Assembly: GCA_900239685.1 (NCBI GenBank)
Contig: OENT01000720.1
Location: forward strand, 1 to 64,000
Direction: 5' to 3'
DNA from: Rotaria macrura
Taxonomy: Eukaryota; Rotifera; Eurotatoria; Philodinida; Philodinidae
Length of the DNA stretch: 64,000 nucleotides
Shown: piece after piece, positions 38,601-49,297 of the stretch
Layout of the letters: each line of letters begins with the position of its first letter
How positions within the stretch are numbered: the stretch's first letter is position 1
Notes under the pieces: generated by a model
Told to the model about the DNA's origin: nothing
The model's database searches: none
The model's input: the letters and a program-made list of their open reading frames with translations, nothing else
Translations under genes and position numbers: made by a program

Positions 38601-41127
38601 TCGCTATGTTGGTGACGTTTTTCTCAACCACTCGTTTTGTGTGAATGCATCAGAGAACATTCGATGTGGACTCAACCAATAGAGTACATATATATGAATT
38701 GTCTTGTATTATAAAATGCTGTACAAACTGATCACTGTACTTATTCACGTCAGCTGTTGTTTGCAACTATTCGATAATTGTCATTTGATTGAAATGACTT
38801 TCAATTGATATGAAATTTCTGAAGTCTTTCGTTGTAGCTGAAATCCAACTTATTAATAAAAGAAACATTTGGCACATGTCAATCTATTTTTTGTTTAGAT
38901 AATTTTCCGTGCACTAACTCTAAAGTGTGGCCTGGGCATTGAAGAAAGATGAAGCATGTTGCCAACCGTTTTTCGAGTCGACAAGTTCGATAAATATCAA
39001 TATTTTGTGTGTAGAGGAAAATACATTTCACTGAAGCTAACATCAAAGTCGATAAAGTAAAAGAGGATAAATAAGAATTTGTGTTCCTACATCGGATATG
39101 GTATTTCTAGATTCGTCAGGGCACATATTCTATCTTTTCAATTTGACAACATCTCGAGACTAAGAGTAGTTGAAAGAAAGTTTTTTACTTAACAGTTAAA
39201 TATTCTCATTAAGTTTATTCAAGATTATCAGTAATAGCTAAAGAAAGTGAGTTTAGAATAAAAATCAATGTTAGCGTCACCATTTGAAAATGCGCGTCCA
39301 GCGAAGCCTACGATAGCCACAATCTTGGATATGTGATTAGTTAACTATTGCAAGCATTGTCATAAGTTTTACCCATCACCCCACTATTAAATAGTCTCTA
39401 TTTAGAGATATTCTAGTAATGGTTGTCAAAAATTGTGACCTTTTTCCATCTCGGATGCCATCGCTGTTGATTCTTAAGAATTGTGTTGACCAACACTTTA
39501 GCAACACTGTTCTCCCATCTAGATTGTAAAACTCGAATTAACCAACCGACCACATGTGATGATCAGGATCTCTTACTCTCATTTATTTATTTGATTATAC
39601 TTCCGATAAAATCATCGTTGTTCAGGTACATCTGTGTTGAATATCTCGTGTTGTGTCACTAGATTCTCACGAGTAATTATTTATAAATATATGAGCAAGG
39701 TTCTGAAGATGTATTAGATCTCACACCGAGATATGAGCAAGACGATTTAAGTCATTGCAAGAAGAGGAACAAGTATGGTTAGTTCTGCTCACCTCTAATC
39801 ACTAAAAGCTATCTACGAGCATATTGTTTTTTGAAACGATAACTCAATCCACGTATCATTTTAGAAAGCATGTTTTGTTTATCTATAATGTAAATTTTTA
39901 CTTGACAACTGCTCAAAATACAATTAATCAGAACCTTACTAAAAATTTTAACTAGATCAGGTCCCTCTAAGTCAGGTACGTCGGTTTCGGTGGCAGTTGA
40001 AATTAATGAATAAATGAACTGATTTTCTCGAATGGAAAAAAAACTGACATTCACAAAGCACTCGATGGATATTTGTTATTATTAACTTTTGTTTCTTGTT
40101 TAATCTTTCAGTTATGTCAATTCTATTCAAATGTTCTTTATGGAACGAACGAAAGTGAATTAATTCTATGCGATACATTTTTTACATTCACAAATCTTAT
40201 AAAAACAAATGATAGTGTTGCTTCATGTATAAGTGACATTCTCAGTGGAACCAGAAGTAAGACAAAAACCTATTTCGTTTTGTTTAAATGAATTCTACTT
40301 TCAATATTTCAGATGATTATGATGTTATAAAACGTGCATTAACTGGAAGTAATCTAACAAAAGCTAAATGTTGTTTTCTTCTTGGCCATATGACCAAATC
40401 ATCTCGTTCGTTTTGTACAATACTTAAAGCTCATGGAGATGTGCTCGATCAGTTAAGGCAATGCTGTTTTGAAGAAGATTCACATGTTCGAAAGGTAGAA
40501 AACTTCGAAGCAACCAAATTTAGTGTATTTAATTTAAATAAAATGAACGAATTTCTATTTATATTAGATGGCTTTTTTTCTATTGGGAAATTTTATTTCG
40601 ACAAATGACATTCTTTATGAATATGTTGATGAATTAACACCATTTCTCGTTCAAGCCTTAAATGATACTATCTCGAAAATTCGATCGCATGCTGTTAGTA
40701 AGTAAATCTATAGGAAAATGCATTATGCTTTGTTTTCCATATTAATTTTCAACAAATAGATACGCTTGGATTTTTGGCACGCTATCGTTTATCTGAACGT
40801 TTGATTGAATTAAAAGTTCCTGAAAAACTACTTGATGTTGCTTGTCATGACACGCATGTTACTGTACAAGAATTTGCATTACGTGTACTTAAGCAAATGT
40901 TAAAATATGAACAAGCGAAAGAGGTTTCCTTCGTTTTTTTATTTTCACATATCGATTTGTTGTTTCATTTTGCTTAGATTTTACAAGAATGCAATGCGAC
41001 TGATAAACTCTCAAATTTACTTTCAAATTTATGTACACAAATAGAAAACAATCAATATAGTGAAGTTGATGGACTAGTTGATGAATGTGAACAACTTCTT
41101 AGTATGCTTATCGAACAATGTACGTGA
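20674..41127 (+). CDS. STK36: Serine/threonine kinase 36 (Fused) orthologue, 29 exons
   Basis: Exons: 20674-20757, 20822-20962, 21018-21095, 21152-21221, 21274-21334, 21386-21434, 21484-21551, 23802-23893, 23954-24088, 24154-24305, 25564-26109, 26598-26940, 27004-27116, 29642-29749, 29816-29914, 29974-30062, 30119-30184, 33451-33628, 33684-33758, 33810-34010, 36775-36878, 36948-37052, 37190-37308, 37378-37421, 40112-40256, 40313-40494, 40568-40697, 40760-40923, 40978-41127. They give 1296 residues (human 1315) with every phase consistent. STK36 acts in Hedgehog signalling and in building the central pair of motile cilia. The kinase domain (about residues 4-254) is intact: [13 protein letters not shown] with K33, HRDMKPQN with D125, DFGFAR with D143 and [10 protein letters not shown] long helical, armadillo-like remainder ends with the conserved [12 protein letters not shown] block. 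Intron 1 needs a GTCTGT donor. AATAAA lies at 41258-41263. Exons 11-25 were placed mainly by frame and splice signals, so individual edges are less certain. Confidence 0.92.
21552..23801 (+). other. STK36 intron 7 with a coding-like relic
   Basis: A 2.25-kb intron inside the kinase domain, splitting the tryptophan codon of the ADLW motif. At 22928-23095 an open frame ([11 protein letters not shown]... ending in VRHNFQ and a stop) has protein-like composition. A minus-strand frame lies at 23251-23496. Neither matches a family I know or fits STK36 phase, so they are possibly old insertions. A (CAAA)n run occurs near 23620-23637. Confidence 0.35.
27117..29641 (+). other. STK36 intron 13 with coding-like fragments and palindromes
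   Basis: A 2.5-kb intron. A plus-strand open fragment at about 27256-27430 reads [20 protein letters not shown] and then [15 protein letters not shown] before a stop. A second at about 28020-28146 contains [20 protein letters not shown] before a stop. Both look like pieces of real proteins but neither is recognised or in STK36 frame. Perfect palindromes occur at 27595-27613 (9-base arms) and 28716-28731 (GTTCCTTATAAGGAAC). A TATATAAA box-like sequence lies near 27632. This may be a mosaic of decayed insertions. Confidence 0.4.
32486..32771 (+). repeat. Left copy of 286-base inverted repeat in STK36 intron 17
   Basis: This segment recurs in reverse complement at 35936-36222. About 240 bases (from the AACAATTCG word to CTCTCCAG) are identical, and the outer 40 or so are similar. 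It holds part of an open frame ([33 protein letters not shown]) that is truncated here just beyond the repeat edge. The copy lies in the intron between STK36 exons 17 and 18. Confidence 0.9.
33271..33305. repeat. Short perfect hairpin in STK36 intron 17
   Basis: An 11-base stem, CATTGAGAGTC / GACTCTCAATG, around a 13-base spacer. The same CATTGAGAGTC word begins another palindromic stretch at 27589-27613. These could be insertion-element footprints. Confidence 0.6.
35801..36150 (-). pseudogene. Unrecognised open frame of about 115 residues in STK36 intron 20
   Basis: On the minus strand a frame opens after a TAG near 36150 and runs to the stop at 35801. It contains [38 protein letters not shown], then [20 protein letters not shown] and [20 protein letters not shown]. 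Composition is that of a real globular protein, but I do not recognise the family and see no ATG at its head. It may be an exon of another gene or a captured fragment. The first two-thirds overlap the inverted repeat shared with 32486-32771, where the frame is truncated. Confidence 0.4.
35936..36222 (-). repeat. Right copy of the inverted repeat in STK36 intron 20
   Basis: This is the reverse complement of 32486-32771, with about 240 identical bases. The copies are 3164 bases apart and bracket STK36 exons 18-20. Divergence is confined to the outer part (for example GATATCGAAAC against GATATCAAAAC), which implies a recent duplication or gene conversion. Confidence 0.9.
37422..40111 (+). other. 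STK36 intron 24
   Basis: A 2.7-kb phase-0 intron with no recognised element. A minus-strand open frame at 39809-40054 contains [20 protein letters not shown] and looks protein-like. It may be an isolated relic; the family is not known to me. Confidence 0.35.
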
Positions 41128-41710
41128 TTTAGAATCTTTTCTCTTTTGTTTCTGTTTCTAATTCTCTGAAGTTTCTTGTCTAGTCTATCAATTCATTTTG
41201 TTTTTAAAACATGCTATTCACATCGTTTTTTTTTTGGTTGTACTACTATATTGTGTAAATAAAGAATCGTTTATCACACATTGTTCACATAAATATGTAG
41301 AGATACATATCAAGATATAAAACAAGGGAAAAGAAAAGAAGACAATCCCCAGATAGTTTAATCGTGTTCGACATAGAAAATTTATAAAAAAGTCTTTTTT
41401 AAGCCCAATTACATGAAGTTATTTTGAGCCGATAAGCAACATATATCCTAGTAGAATTTTAACAAAATCCATCTATACGTATAAATGGACTTTATCCGAA
41501 CAAATTTGATATTGTTCTTGATTCCAAAGAACTTTGAAAACATGAATATTTTATTCATACAGGTTTAAAAAAATTTATTATAAAATCTACAGACTATGTT
41601 TCATCAATTTTTTCTCGTGGTGTTTGTAGAAATGGTTGTTACGTCGACGATATAAAAAGAGAATCGTACATATAGATTCACACGGTTAACCGGTTTATTC
41701 CTTTGCTAGG
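41128..41710. other. STK36 3' flank
   Basis: Probable 3' untranslated region followed by intergenic sequence. A canonical AATAAA at 41258-41263 lies 131 bases after the STK36 stop and is the likely polyadenylation signal. No gene is seen. Confidence 0.55.
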
Positions 41711-42412
41711 ATGAGTCTTGGTGAGCGTTATTTAAAATCAAAATTACTTCGTTCAGGCTCCTTCGCAAATGTTTACGAAGCTATATCATTCGTTACAAAT
41801 GCACATGGAGCAATTAAAATTATCAATAAAGATCAATATAAAAAGCAGAGTGGGCCTCGATTCTCAAAGTATCTTTATCGTATATTGTAAGAAGATAAAA
41901 GCAAAATGAGAAGCCATCGTTTGTTTTTCTAGATCATTTTCGTGAAATCACTTCATGCGAATGTTGATCATTCTCATATTCTCCGCCCTGTTGATGTTTA
42001 CTCATGAAAAGTCAGATTTATTTATTTAAATAGAGTACGCAGCAAGAAGAGGTTCGTTACTTGACGGAATACATAAAACACTTAATACTATGGATGAAGA
42101 TAAATCTAAGATTTATTTTGTATCAAATTGGTTAGGCACTTACCTATTTATATTGACGTAAAATAGTAAAAGACAACACATCAAACTTCATTTTCAATCA
42201 TTGCTTTTGATGTTTATTGTATTTCCTTGACATCAGCTTTGTTGAAATATAAAACCGGCTAACGTTCTTCTCATGTCCAACGAAAGAGAAATGGTTGCAA
42301 AACTAATTGATTTTGGTGTTACCAAATATGTTTATGCGTCATCATGACATTTAAATACGAGAGCTTCTGGCACACAACTATTTATGGCACCTGACGTGAA
42401 ATTCCAAACATG
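41711..42412 (+). pseudogene. Dead serine/threonine kinase copy downstream of STK36
   Basis: A protein-kinase fold can be followed across several frames. It starts with MSLGERYLKSKLL and a loop RSGSFANVYEA (first glycine of the loop altered). AIKII carries the VAIK-type lysine, then VKSLHANVDHSHILRPVDVY ends at a stop. Next are EYAARRGSLLDGI and DEDKSKIYFVSNW, then NIKPANVLL, LIDFGVTK and GTQLFMAPDV before a further stop. The catalytic-loop aspartate of HRDIKPAN reads Asn here, and a stop precedes it. With internal stops and no intact frame it cannot be active. It resembles a CAMK-type or other Ser/Thr kinase but not STK36 closely, so it is probably not a tandem STK36 copy. Confidence 0.7.
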
Positions 42413-45400
42413 ATATTCAACCTAATCCTTATGTAAATTTAAAAGAAAAATTTCATTAGAACTTCAACAATCAAACACATAAATTCCTTTGTTACGCTGA
42501 GCTAGTCGATCGAATATTTTACATCTAGAGATGATGCTCGATCGAGATATTTAGTTTAATTTAGAAAATGGGAAACTAGGTGAGAGGCGAAGCGGTTTTT
42601 TAAATGAATCTTTCTTAGCTTAAACTATGATTACATATCGCTTACAGCGTAGATCGTAAAATATTGAATTTCAAAATCGGGAAATATTTCTTTTCCCTAG
42701 AATGCAGATAAACTAACTTTATGATTCAAATAGATAATTTATCGTCCATACGCATTCTGTGAAATTCTATAATTACCAAACTATTTCGTTTCATTATCAA
42801 TTTCTGTTAACGATCATTACGCTCGAAATTTTAACTTAATTTAACTAAAACACATTAAATCCATAGTGCATGGATGACACGCGCTAATGAATTTCGTCAA
42901 AAATTATGATGTGATCAATTCAGTTCTTTTTTTTTTGATTTAAAACATTTTGATTCTGCTAAATCTGAAAAGATGACAGCTCTATTTATTATCATCAACA
43001 ATACGTATAAAAAAGCTTTTCAACGTCGTCGTTTAAGAACTGTAATGTGTAAAGTCACAAGACTTCATCTTACTCAGTCTATTAATATAAAAAAGCGTCA
43101 ATCGCTTGAACGATGGATAAATCTGTTGGAGACGTCAACTACATAATTCCTTCTTCGCAACCTCCGTAATGCACTTGAAAAATAATCTTTATAATCTGAG
43201 ATTTAAGCGAACCTCTGCTATTGATAATTTTCATACGTTCATATGCTGACAGTTGCACACATCTATATTTAAATTGTTTTCTGTGTAGTGCAAAGTCTTG
43301 AGAAAGACCTGAGTATTTAATACAAACTCTAATGTACGATTGATATTAATGTTTATGAAGGACAACCGTACGATCTCGTTCTTAGACTTACATTCATATT
43401 ATCCTTTAAGAATATATACGTACGTAACTTTCACCCAAGCTTCCAATGTAACATTGGTGGGCTTAAATTGTAAAACATAATCGAACCTATTATTTTTTGA
43501 CGTAAATCAGGGAACCAATCACTGCATCCTATCTAATTACTATAAAAATATGTCCGTAATATAAATTATACGATTATGTCTGTCGTACATAAAAAATGCA
43601 TGGCGTCGAAAGCGCTATTCAGCATACTTCAGCATTACTATTGGATCTGATTGCACAAATTGCAGGTATCTTGTCTACAATCAATACATTCTTTTCATCA
43701 TTCAGGCTCTTCTATTTGATTTCTTGAACTTCTATTGTTTTGGACACACGATGGGCTTAGGATAATGGAATTCGGGAAAATGCGTTCTGTAAATTTCGTT
43801 TGACTGTTTTTTTCAAGTCGAGTTGTCAACGATTTCTTCACCATTTTTCAAATTGAAAAGATCTTAAATCGAATAGAAAATTCTGCTACTCAACTTGACA
43901 AAACTATATGTATTCATCTTAGAGCACCAGGTCCTTTGTCTCTAGGAATATACATTTAGTTGACATATTCACTAGTGGATAAGCGATTTAAGCAAAAACA
44001 TCCATTCATTCACCATTTTGACAACTTTAGTTTACTCTCAAAGCGAATTCGATTTTTAACACGACGAATGACATCACTCGAAAGTCGGGAATCTACATAA
44101 TGCATAATAACTAATGAAACTCATAAGAGAATTGCATTATGAATATCGATTTATAAAGAACGCTCTGTCCAAATCAAAGTCGATCTGTATAGCTGTAATC
44201 AATAAATCATTTTCTATTCGATACGAATCTTTATTGATACTGTGCGAATAGATTTAACTTTTCTTTTGATACTTCTTAAGCATAAATACATTGGAATAGT
44301 TCAAATATATGTCCAGATAATATCCTGAAGCAATTAAAAACTTCGAATTGAGTTGATTTTGTCTTGCTTAGTAAAAGCTAAGCGTGGGTCATATTGTATT
44401 TTACTTTCAATTTAATGTCTTGGTGATACAGTATTTAGTTTATTAAGGATTTGAGCACTAAATTCAGTATCACATAGAAAATAAGAGTTTTAAATAAAAA
44501 CATTGTCAAAGAGCACGAATGCTTGACTAGATATTTCGTTAAACCTGGTTTCTTGATAGTACATGTTTTGAACGACTACGTTAACTCTTTCATGTACTAA
44601 TTAACTTTCAAAAGATGATTCCGATGTTTTTCCATTTGTGTGCTCTGTTTTATCTTATTTTCCTTTCTAAATAAGACATGAACGACAAATTATCAATTCT
44701 TTCTCTTTCTTTTTGTTTTGTTATGTTTCATAAAATGAGCTTCAATAAATATTTTCTTCATCTTCTCTTATGTATACACAGGGTAAAATCTAACATGGCT
44801 TTGTCTATAATTACGGAAATAAAGTATCTGAATTATTTGAAGTGTAATTACCCTAAAAGAATATAGAAGGTTTTTGAAAGTATAGCCAACATGGAATATA
44901 TTTTTAATACTAATCTTCAATATTTCCAAGTGATCTATTGTTGTTTTATGTTTTGCAGCAGAATGATGCCCCTGTGGCAAAGTTTTGCGAAAGGTTCAAT
45001 TGTAGTGTTGATATGCAATGATTGCTATTTGCATATAATTACAGCTAGCACTCATCTGGTCAGCGTTTGAAAACTTCGGACCTCGATGGACTCCAGTTAT
45101 CATGTGCTTACTCTTGTCAGTTCTTACGACAATACATCCGAGAGAACTTTACAAAGAATGAACTTCTCTAATAAGAGCAACTTCTAACTTTTAGGCCATA
45201 GTCACTAACATTTAGTCCTATTATCGATAACAAGTTTCGAATGAAGAGACAACATATCAACAGTGGATACTCAAACGAAAATATAGACCACTTATAAATG
45301 ATATGCAGTACTTCTAGTAGTATTTCATCAAAGAATCTTGCCTCAGTTTTGAAATACTTCTGTGACCAGCTGTGGCATATTCGTGTTAAAACATGATCTC

Positions 45401-46383
45401 AGAGCAAAGCTGAAGTATTTATGTAGGATAGAATATTCGAACTCTTCTACCTCTTCAGCACAGTTCATGAGAGACGTTGGCAATACACGGCTGAGGAACT
45501 TGTATCAATAACATCTATTGAGAATACGTGAAGTGTTTCATTATTGTCATTCTTGAAGATTATGTGAAAAGCTGCGAACAAATGCATTCGAAAATATATT
45601 GAATGAATTCCTCAACATACAATCAGGAAAACAAAAGATAAATCACCTTTCAATCTCACTGACTTTGGAAAAATAAATTTTCTGAGGTTGATGCTAGACA
45701 CTAACATAAAATGACGACTGTTTAAGTTCAACTGAAATATGAGGAACAAATCCAAGATTTATCGTCTGTTAACGCTTAAAGTATACATATAGTTGTTCAT
45801 CATGATGCTGAAAATAAGTGCAAAGTTGAAAGCATGTGCTAGATGTTCGTTTAGATGGAAAGTATCAACTCTCTTTTCATATCTTATCGAATCTAATTCT
45901 GGAGATGCTTAGAATTACAACCTAAACATCATATTGATAAACAATGTGAAATGCTGCATTGGTTGATAGTTTTCTTCCGATAAATAGAGTCGACACATTT
46001 TTGACTAACAGCTGGACAATCATTAAAATTCCCTAGATAAATTTTACAACAAGAAGAAGCCATAAATGATTGACTTTCTGTTCATCCTTCGATAGTAATT
46101 CCATCCACGAGAAGATGACATCTGAACCATGAAGAGCTATCATTCATTGAATTTCTTTTTTAGTCAAACAAAAGTCGATGAATAATTTTACTACGCTTAG
46201 GACATGTTGTATGTCAGTTGATTTCTATTCCATACGTATGTTGTTCGAACCGAGAAACAATTTATCATTTAGAACAATAATGTTGTCCTTTTTTTTTCTA
46301 TATTCCATACAATTCTTGAAATACGTAAGATCCTTTTTTTCCATGAGAAGTCTCCTGTATCGATGAACAAATAAGTCATTAAT
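42413..46383. other. Gene-poor intergenic stretch
   Basis: Nearly 4 kb without a convincing gene. An open frame at about 42935-43145 (plus) contains FDSAKSEKMTALFIIINNTY and a basic QRRRLRTVMCKVTRLHLTQ segment before a stop. It may be the tail of the kinase relic or unrelated debris. The rest is AT-rich and shows no tandem or terminal repeats that I could find. Confidence 0.4.
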
Positions 46384-46740
46384 TCAATTTTTCTGCTCAC
46401 ATTCCTTTAGAGTGTACATATGTTGATATGTTTCGACAAGAAATTGAGCTATACGAGTCCATTTAATCAATAGCTCTTCAACTTGTTTCATATTGGTGAC
46501 GTTTTCTGAGTACAACCAATCACCTTGTTGCTGATTCGACATACTATCTATTGAACGAATAATTTTATGAATTGTTTGAATTGTTTCTATAACAGGCGAT
46601 AATAGATTAGTATTAGTATGAGGCAGATGTCTAATCGTTCGTTTATGCCAATGACTATTTTCTATTGATGTTGAAATCATTTTATTAGAATGAAGATATC
46701 TGCTTGATAATGATGAAGATTGTTTATCAGACTTGGCCAT
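46384..46740 (-). CDS. Small helical protein, 118 residues, unrecognised
   Basis: A single-exon minus-strand frame starting at ATG 46740-46738 (MAKSDKQSSSLSSRYL) and ending TGA at 46384. The N-terminal half is Ser/His-rich. The C-terminal half (from about residue 50) is predicted helical, with TIQTIHKIIRSIDSM and QVEELLIKWTRIAQFLVETY, as in a small coiled-coil subunit. No family is recognised. Third-position codon choice matches neighbouring genes, which supports coding. The start is divergent from the 47702 gene, with about 960 bases between them. Confidence 0.55.
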   Translation of the reverse strand: MAKSDKQSSSLSSRYLHSNKMISTSIENSHWHKRTIRHLPHTNTNLLSPVIETIQTIHKIIRSIDSMSNQQQGDWLYSENVTNMKQVEELLIKWTRIAQFLVETYQHMYTLKECEQKN

Positions 46741-47701
46741 GAAAAAAGGAACCAACAAAAGAAAAAGTTCGAATGATTGGCGCTTGTTATAAAATATGTT
46801 TTATTTAACAGTTGATGTTAATCATTCAAACTTACTTATATGTAAGTACACTGATTTATACTTTTCTTTTGGTTTTTGCTAAATTATCTTTCAATCAAAG
46901 GGAAATTCCATCGATGTTTTTTATACGTACATGGTCTGTAACGTCATGTATAGACAAACATGTTTACTTAGTTATATGACGTCGACATATTTTCTTCACC
47001 GAGAACGAAGAAAAAAAATGACCTTTTGCCTATTTCTTGACAACATTTGTATCCTAAGAAGCAATCGTCGATGTGCTGATATCAATTTTCGTCCATCGAC
47101 TGATTAGAGTAGCGCTTTTGTTGCAGTTATCGAACGAAAGACTTTCCTGTTTTTATTCCTTTTTGTCCTTTCAACCATTCTTATGCGAGAGGCCACAACA
47201 TCGATTTTTTCTTCGTTTATCAGCGTTAGTCGTTGTGATTATCATCAGCCGTACAATAATAACAACAACAAAAACAAGACGGACAAGAGAAAAAGAAGTA
47301 GAGCAATATTGGTTTACCCTGTTTGTTCTGTCGCATTTCTCAACGCGTCATATATTCATTTGCTTATGTATCGATACTAGACGACTAGGCGAGCGCGAAG
47401 AGAAATGTCTCTAAATAAATACAAGTAAGACTAGTTTTGTGTTTTTGTACTTTTCACAGACGAGTATATCCGAGAGAGAGAGAGAGAGGGAAAAGACTGA
47501 TAGATCGTTACGATCTGTTATATGTGAAGTCTCATAATGGTAGTATCATCATCAAGAACACGTTTGTGTCTCTAGAAGAACGTCTTTTTCAAAAATAATC
47601 ATACTAACAGAACTAGATATTTGTTTTCTCCGGTAAATCATTTCGTAAACGATATTAATCATAAATATTCTTTTATGATAACTAGCAAACAGTTCAACTG
47701 A
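46741..47701. promoter_or_regulatory. Divergent promoter interval with GA repeat
   Basis: The interval lies between two head-to-head single-exon genes and should contain both promoters. A (GA)9-like run at 47472-47489 sits about 215 bases upstream of the plus-strand ATG. Open frames around 47073-47414 are unsupported by family or splice context and are probably leader sequence. Confidence 0.4.
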
Positions 47702-49297
47702 ATGGCATTGACACCTGATGAAGTATCTTCGAGTAGGACCGATGAGGTCGATACATCCTCATCGATTGATAAATTTACAGTAGACGAAGAAGAAGTAGAA
47801 CAAACTACGGTTTCGCTATCACCCATAAATACTGAAGAAGGAAAAAATATTTCGACTTCAACAACAGTGATATCTGCAGGTGAATCATCATCAACACAAA
47901 ATTCAACTTCTATTTCTTCGGATGAATTCGATAAAGAAAATATTGATAATAAACGTCGAGATCGATTGAAAAGTCGTTCAGTTAGTTTTGCTCCTGTAGT
48001 CGAAGAAATTGAAATACCTTCATCTCGTCATTCATCTTTTTCATCATCACGCCCGCCCGTTGATTTCGTTGACGTACTTGTCGAAAGTTATAAACTTGAA
48101 ATTTCGGACAACTTATTCTCAAATAATCTAGAGAAAACATACACGCCTAAAACAACACGAACGCGTTTGAATCCACATTGGCGTGAACATCGTATACGCC
48201 GTTTAATGAATAAATTAGAAGAATTAACTTTATGGGATAGAGAAGAAGAATTAAAAGCATCACAAGCTCAAGTACTACGCGAACAGAAATTAGAACAAAT
48301 ACAAGATCGTCAACGTAATCATGATTTATGTTTGAATTTAATGCGTCAAAGACATGAAAGTGAAATGGAAAGTGCTGTTCTTTTAGATCGAAATGCAAAT
48401 AGATCTAATGATGAAAATACAAGTGTGACTATAGCACAAGCTATGAATTTAGCATCATCAAAAAATGTTCTTCAACATGATTTACCAACACCACCACAAA
48501 TACTTAAACGGCGTGTCCGAGAAGAACAAAATCTACTATCGAACCTTAAAACACCTATTGGCCGTTATCGACAGTTTGAGACAAAAATGAATAATAAACT
48601 TGAAAAACTAAATAATAAAATACAACCAGATTGGGAAATAATGCATGCATATAGTCCATATTCAACAGCTTTACCAGCAACATTTGTACCATTGTTCAGT
48701 GAAACTTATACTGGGTTACTTTCGGTACCGAATACTCATTCATTTAATAGATATAATCAGTATCATTATGGAGTTGCTTCATATTTACATAATTCGTCGG
48801 CTCATGCTTCTAGTCCTGATCATGAAATACGGGTTAGATCTCATGCAAAACGTGATGTACGTGTACCATTAAAAGAACAAATCAATGATAATTTTAAAAG
48901 CAACAATGATGATGACGAAGATGAGAATTGTCATTCACGACATAGTTCTAGTCAACAGAAACGAACGACGAATTCAGCCTTAAATTCTGGTTCGTCATTA
49001 AACAGTGGTTCAAACTTAGTCAATACAAAATCGAATTCTTCACTGATTTATTCTCGCCAACCAGTCTCAAATAGTATTCATCAACAAAGTCTTAATGATG
49101 ATCTTAATGCTATCAACAAATTTTCAAATGAAACAAGTAAAAAAATACTGCAAAGTATAACACAATCAACAAGTGGGCACTCAGCTACAAATCGATCAAC
49201 ATCAGTACCAACAAACAAGCGTGTTAAATTTGTTGATCAAAATGATAGACATGAGGAAAACTTGAATTCTAATAAACTATCAAGAACAATTCACTAA
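47702..49297 (+). CDS. 531-residue Ser-rich, coiled-coil protein, unrecognised
   Basis: An intronless 1596-base frame from ATG 47702 to TAA 49297. Residues 1-120 are Ser/Thr/Glu-rich and probably disordered, with an RSVSFAP phosphosite-like motif near residue 93. Residues about 160-230 form a charged coiled coil (RRLMNKLEELTLWDREEELK, AQVLREQKLEQIQDRQRNHD). A conserved-looking block follows with DLPTPPQILKRRVREEQNLL and a Tyr-rich stretch (MHAYSPYSTALPATFVPLF). The tail is Asn/Ser-rich and basic. There is no signal peptide or membrane helix. AATAAA sequences lie at 49495-49507. I recognise no family; the layout suggests a cytoskeletal or centrosomal/ciliary scaffold, but that is a guess. Confidence 0.75.
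   Translation: MALTPDEVSSSRTDEVDTSSSIDKFTVDEEEVEQTTVSLSPINTEEGKNISTSTTVISAGESSSTQNSTSISSDEFDKENIDNKRRDRLKSRSVSFAPVVEEIEIPSSRHSSFSSSRPPVDFVDVLVESYKLEISDNLFSNNLEKTYTPKTTRTRLNPHWREHRIRRLMNKLEELTLWDREEELKASQAQVLREQKLEQIQDRQRNHDLCLNLMRQRHESEMESAVLLDRNANRSNDENTSVTIAQAMNLASSKNVLQHDLPTPPQILKRRVREEQNLLSNLKTPIGRYRQFETKMNNKLEKLNNKIQPDWEIMHAYSPYSTALPATFVPLFSETYTGLLSVPNTHSFNRYNQYHYGVASYLHNSSAHASSPDHEIRVRSHAKRDVRVPLKEQINDNFKSNNDDDEDENCHSRHSSSQQKRTTNSALNSGSSLNSGSNLVNTKSNSSLIYSRQPVSNSIHQQSLNDDLNAINKFSNETSKKILQSITQSTSGHSATNRSTSVPTNKRVKFVDQNDRHEENLNSNKLSRTIH

Noticed and set aside
48147-48398. Minus-strand 83-residue frame
   Set aside because: Antisense shadow of the 531-residue gene.
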